The notes beneath the pieces were generated by a model. That model made no database searches. It had not been told where the DNA came from and saw nothing but the letters and a program-made list of their open reading frames with translations. DNA of 16,455 bases from an uncultured Granulicatella sp. (GTDB taxonomy: Bacteria; Bacillota; Bacilli; Lactobacillales; Aerococcaceae), in the NCBI GenBank assembly GCA_900551535.1, contig URWJ01000021.1:1-16455 (forward strand), read 5' to 3'. How positions within the stretch are numbered: the stretch's first letter is position 1; each line of letters opens with the position of its first letter. The translations under genes and the position numbers were made by a program. Positions 13,306 to 16,455 of this stretch are shown here, in pieces.

Positions 13306-15963
13306 ATGAAAACAGCAAAAGAAAGAATCGATTTAGCATTGATGAATCCAATGGCAGATGTTCTAGAAGCGTTAGGCACATCTGTAAAAGGACTCACTGA
13401 AGAACAAGTAGAAACACTCCGCGAAACATATGGAGAAAATAAAATTACAAAGGCTAAAGAAGATCCAATTTGGAAAAAGATTTATGAGTCTATTATCAAT
13501 CCATTTACGGTAATTCTATTAGTGATTGCGGTAATCTCATTATTCACGAATGTGATTCTAGCAAAACCAGGTGAAGCAGACCCAACAACTTCCATCATTA
13601 TCGTGGTGCTCGTGGCTGTGTCAGGAACGATTCGTTTTGTTCAAGAAATGAAAAGTGACAAGGCGGCTAGTAACTTATCTAGTCTAATCGTCAATACAGC
13701 AACCGTTATTCGAGACAGCGAGGAAAAAGAAGTTCCAATTGAAGATTTAGTAGTTGGAGATATTATTAAATTAAGCGCTGGAGACATGTTGCCAGCAGAT
13801 GCATTATTATTAGAAACACGTGACTTCTTTATCCAACAATCCAGCTTGACTGGTGAAAGTGAATCTGTTGAGAAAAAATCAATCTGGGTTCCAGATGAAG
13901 AAGAAAAGAAAAAACAAGCACTCGAGAGCGAACGTTTCGTCTTTATGGGTTCAAACGTTGTCAGCGGTAGTGCCTTAGCAGTTATTTTAGTCACAGGGAA
14001 TGATACGATGATTGGTCGTATCGAAAAAACACTCAATACTTTCGAAGAACAAACGAGTTTCGAGAAAGAAATGAATAAAATCTCATGGCTCTTGATTCGC
14101 TTAATGCTTGTCTTAGTACCAGTTGTATTCTTGATTAACGGATTAACAGACGGCGACTGGTTAGAAGCAGGGGTATTTGCCTTAAGTGTTGCCGTGGGAT
14201 TAACTCCAGAAATGTTGCCAATGATTATTACAGCCAGCCTTGCAAAAGGGGCAGTGATCATGGCCAAAGAAAAAGTCATTATTAAAAAATTAAACGCGAT
14301 TCAAGATTTAGGGGCTATCGATATTCTTTGTACTGATAAAACAGGTACGCTCACGCAAGATGAAATTATTCTTGAATACCCATTAGATATTCACGCAAAT
14401 CTAGATATGGGCGTATTAAAAATTGCGTATTTAAACAGCTACTTCCAAACAGGACTTAAAAACTTATTAGACCGTGCTATCATTACTCGTACAGAAAAAG
14501 AAGCCGACGAACACGAAGATTTACAAAATTTAGCAACACGTTACCAAAAGATTGATGAGTTGCCATTTGACTTCGAACGTCGTCGTATGAGCGTAATCGT
14601 GAAAGAAGATGATGAAGCAGTGCTCGTAACAAAAGGAGCGCTAGAAGAAATGCTCAGCGTCTCTACACATGTAAAAGACGGAGATGAAATTCGTCCTATC
14701 ACAGATGAGATTCGAGAATCTATTCTAGAAGCGGTGAGCGGCTTAAACGAACAAGGGCTTCGCGTACTAGGTGTAAGTCATAAGAAATATCAAGATATTC
14801 ACCATGTCTTCACGGTGGAAGATGAATCTAATATGATTCTAATGGGTTACTTAGCCTTCCTTGATCCACCAAAACCTTCTGCAGCTCCAGCGATTCAAGC
14901 GTTGAAAGAACATGGGGTAACAACGAAGATTCTTACAGGGGACAATGAAAAAGTAACGCTAACAGTCTGTGAAAAAGTAGGGCTACCAGTAGATAAAGTT
15001 TTACTTGGTACAGAAATTGAAGATATGAGCGATGAAGAATTAGCAGCAGTTGCTGAAGAAACAACCATTTTTGCAAAACTATCTCCAGAACAAAAGGCAC
15101 GCATTATTCATTTACTAAAAGCGAAAGGACACAAGATTGGTTACATGGGCGACGGTATCAATGATGCGCCATCCCTAAAAGTGGCTGATGTCGGAATTTC
15201 TGTAGACAGTGCCGTGGATATTGCCAAAGAAGTCGCAGATGTTGTTTTATTAGATAAGGACTTACTCGTTCTTGAAAAAGGATTGATTGAAGGTCGTAAA
15301 GTCTATGCGAACATGACAAAATACATTAAGATGACCGTTTCATCAAACTTCGGGAATATCTTCTCAGTATTATTCGCAAGTATTTTCCTACCATTTTTAC
15401 CAATGGCACCAGTTCACTTAATCGTATTGAACTTAATTTATGATTTAAGCTGTGTGGCATTGCCATTTGATAATGTAGATGCAGATTTCTTAAAAGAACC
15501 ACGTGCATGGACAGCAAGTTCTATCACACGATTCATGGCTTGGTTTGGACCAACGAGTTCTATCTTTGACATTATTACATTTGCGGTTATGTTCTTTGGA
15601 ATTGCACCGATGATTACTGGAAGCAGTTATGCGACGTCTTCGAACCCTGCATTCTTCTTGATGGTCTTCCAAACAGGTTGGTTTATTGAATCTATGTGGT
15701 CTCAAACGATGGTTATTTATATGTTACGTTCACCAAAATTACCATTCGTACAATCAAAACCAGCATTCTCATTGCTAGTGACATCTTTATTTGCTTTATT
15801 TGTTGTAACGGTTCTTCCTTACACACCACTAGCAGGACCATTAAAACTTGCACCGCTAAACGGACTTTATTTCCTTGCGTTAATTCTCATTATCGCAGGA
15901 TACATGTTCTTAGTAACGTTTGTTAAAAAAGCATATATTAAAAAATATAATGAATGGTTATAA
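13306..15963 (+). CDS. mgtA: Magnesium-importing P-type ATPase
   Basis: Encodes 885 residues, normal for type IIIB P-type ATPases. ATG 13306 follows GAGGTGA at 5 nt; the frame is open to 13099, but upstream Met codons (13240, 13261) lie in leader sequence without such a site. Actuator motif SSLTGES is at about 179-185; phosphorylation site D344 is in CTDKTGT; the membrane metal-site motif VGLTPEMLPMI is at 297-307; the hinge MGDGINDAPS has D616. About ten membrane helices, four of them in the C-terminal 200 residues. It pumps Mg2+ into the cell at ATP cost. The M-box leader independently supports Mg2+ as substrate. Monocistronic apart from the leader ORF, with its own terminator. Confidence 0.96.
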   Translation: MKTAKERIDLALMNPMADVLEALGTSVKGLTEEQVETLRETYGENKITKAKEDPIWKKIYESIINPFTVILLVIAVISLFTNVILAKPGEADPTTSIIIVVLVAVSGTIRFVQEMKSDKAASNLSSLIVNTATVIRDSEEKEVPIEDLVVGDIIKLSAGDMLPADALLLETRDFFIQQSSLTGESESVEKKSIWVPDEEEKKKQALESERFVFMGSNVVSGSALAVILVTGNDTMIGRIEKTLNTFEEQTSFEKEMNKISWLLIRLMLVLVPVVFLINGLTDGDWLEAGVFALSVAVGLTPEMLPMIITASLAKGAVIMAKEKVIIKKLNAIQDLGAIDILCTDKTGTLTQDEIILEYPLDIHANLDMGVLKIAYLNSYFQTGLKNLLDRAIITRTEKEADEHEDLQNLATRYQKIDELPFDFERRRMSVIVKEDDEAVLVTKGALEEMLSVSTHVKDGDEIRPITDEIRESILEAVSGLNEQGLRVLGVSHKKYQDIHHVFTVEDESNMILMGYLAFLDPPKPSAAPAIQALKEHGVTTKILTGDNEKVTLTVCEKVGLPVDKVLLGTEIEDMSDEELAAVAEETTIFAKLSPEQKARIIHLLKAKGHKIGYMGDGINDAPSLKVADVGISVDSAVDIAKEVADVVLLDKDLLVLEKGLIEGRKVYANMTKYIKMTVSSNFGNIFSVLFASIFLPFLPMAPVHLIVLNLIYDLSCVALPFDNVDADFLKEPRAWTASSITRFMAWFGPTSSIFDIITFAVMFFGIAPMITGSSYATSSNPAFFLMVFQTGWFIESMWSQTMVIYMLRSPKLPFVQSKPAFSLLVTSLFALFVVTVLPYTPLAGPLKLAPLNGLYFLALILIIAGYMFLVTFVKKAYIKKYNEWL

Positions 15964-15972
15964 TGCAAAAAG

Positions 15973-16010
15973 AGCTATCTTAACAGTTTGTTAGGATAGC
16001 TTTTGTTTTT
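15973..16010 (+). terminator. Terminator of mgtA
   Basis: AGCTATCTTAAC (15973-15984) pairs with GTTAGGATAGCT (15990-16001), 12 bp with one G-U pair and an AGTTT loop, followed by TTTTGTTTTT. It starts 9 nt after the mgtA stop. Confidence 0.92.
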
Positions 16011-16017
16011 AGGAATG

Positions 16018-16026
16018 TGCTATTCT
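16018..16026 (+). promoter_or_regulatory. Possible extended -10 promoter of the Ohr-like gene
   Basis: TGCTATTCT (TGn plus TATTCT) lies 29 nt upstream of ATG 16056 and just after the mgtA terminator. No canonical -35 is seen at 17 bp. Confidence 0.4.
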
Positions 16027-16055
16027 ACAAGAAGAAACTTGCATGAGGTGAGAGC

Positions 16056-16455
16056 ATGGAGAAAATTTTATATACAACAACGGCCGTTAACGAAGACGGA
16101 CTAACAGGTGTAGCGTACACTAAAGGAAATGGAGACAAAGACTTTAGCACACAGATTTCATCGCCAAGAAGTGCAGAAGCTGGGACGAACCCAGAACAAT
16201 TATTTGCCTTAGCCTATGCTACTTGTTTAAATGCTTCGATTGAATTTGTAGAAAAACGCATGAAATTAGAGCATAAGAGCAAGGTAGAAGTGAAGATTGA
16301 TTTGACATTGGATTCAGAGGGAGAAGGCTATCTATTCCATCCATCCGTTTTTGTTGCGATGCCAGGTAGAGACGAAGCATTAGCACGCGAAATTCTAGAA
16401 GCAGCAGAACGTCAATGCCCCGTTCATAAATTATTAAAAGGAGTTACAGTTCCTC
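16056..16455 (+). CDS. Ohr/OsmC-family organic hydroperoxide reductase, 3' end missing
   Basis: The first 133 codons are present; the gene runs off the window, lacking only a few residues of a family near 140. ATG 16056 follows GAGGTGA at 4 nt. Ohr enzymes reduce organic hydroperoxides with a reactive Cys and a resolving Cys, in the cytoplasm, using dihydrolipoamide. Both cysteines are present: C57 in YATCLNAS and C121 in CPVHKLL, 64 residues apart as in classical Ohr, with E47 in NPEQLF at the expected distance. The N-terminal GGRxGR motif that supplies the active-site Arg in classical Ohr is not seen; the segment reads NEDGLTGVA. It may be a divergent Ohr or another OsmC-type subgroup. Confidence 0.88.
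   Translation, partial: MEKILYTTTAVNEDGLTGVAYTKGNGDKDFSTQISSPRSAEAGTNPEQLFALAYATCLNASIEFVEKRMKLEHKSKVEVKIDLTLDSEGEGYLFHPSVFVAMPGRDEALAREILEAAERQCPVHKLLKGVTVP

Noticed and set aside
13641..14279. 212-codon minus-strand open frame antisense to mgtA
   Set aside because: Lies wholly inside the well-supported mgtA coding sequence, is Ser/Thr/Ile-rich as expected of an antisense frame and has no recognisable motif.
1..16455. Mobile elements, tRNA/rRNA genes and CRISPR arrays
   Set aside because: No transposase or integrase frame, terminal repeats, tRNA-like cloverleaf or repeat-spacer array was recognised on reading both strands by eye.

Overview
The window is low-GC Firmicute DNA. Strong AGGAGG-type ribosome binding sites, short intergenic gaps, TGnTATAAT-style promoters, a YesN/YesM-type two-component pair, a DUF6287-like Thr-rich lipoprotein and an M-box leader all point to the Lactobacillales. 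A Carnobacteriaceae/Granulicatella-like host is my best guess, from gene style only and not from a marker gene.

Positions 1-2372 (+ strand) are a housekeeping block: the end of 5-formyltetrahydrofolate cyclo-ligase, a compact rhomboid protease overlapping it, a ROK glucokinase and a membrane-anchored rhodanese-fold protein lacking the catalytic cysteine. A perfect palindromic, two-way terminator closes it. The order resembles Bacillus subtilis yqgN-yqgP-yqgQ-glcK, without yqgQ.

Positions 2375-12175 look like one self-contained sugar or glycan acquisition module. A divergent two-component system (a YesN-like AraC response regulator and a YesM-like histidine kinase, overlapping by 20 bp, minus strand) faces an operon with two LplB/YtcP-type ABC permeases, a large lipoprotein binding protein, a hairpin, a YesL (DUF624) membrane protein and a cytoplasmic GH31 glycosidase. 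No ABC ATPase is encoded, so a shared MsmX-type ATPase is expected. The 197-bp divergent intergenic region holds a near-perfect promoter for the kinase and three copies of an A-rich GATAT element. One copy abuts the kinase -35 box and one lies at the -35 position of the permease promoter; a cre-like site follows. The kinase probably senses extracellular sugar directly or via the binding protein, the regulator activates the transport operon, and the glycosidase cleaves the imported oligosaccharide. The substrate cannot be read from sequence.

Positions 12182-12888 (- strand) carry a lipoprotein with a Thr-rich stalk and a DUF6287-like domain.

Positions 12930-16010 are a magnesium-responsive unit: an M-box aptamer, a terminator and a visible competing antiterminator, then an unannotated 27-codon leader ORF, then mgtA (P-type Mg2+ importer). 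The leader ORF has an excellent ribosome binding site that lies in a perfect 10-bp inverted repeat with its own 3' end, and it encodes an acidic, proline-containing peptide. This resembles the logic of enterobacterial mgtL and is the most interesting feature in the window. An Ohr/OsmC-family peroxide-defence gene is cut by the right edge.
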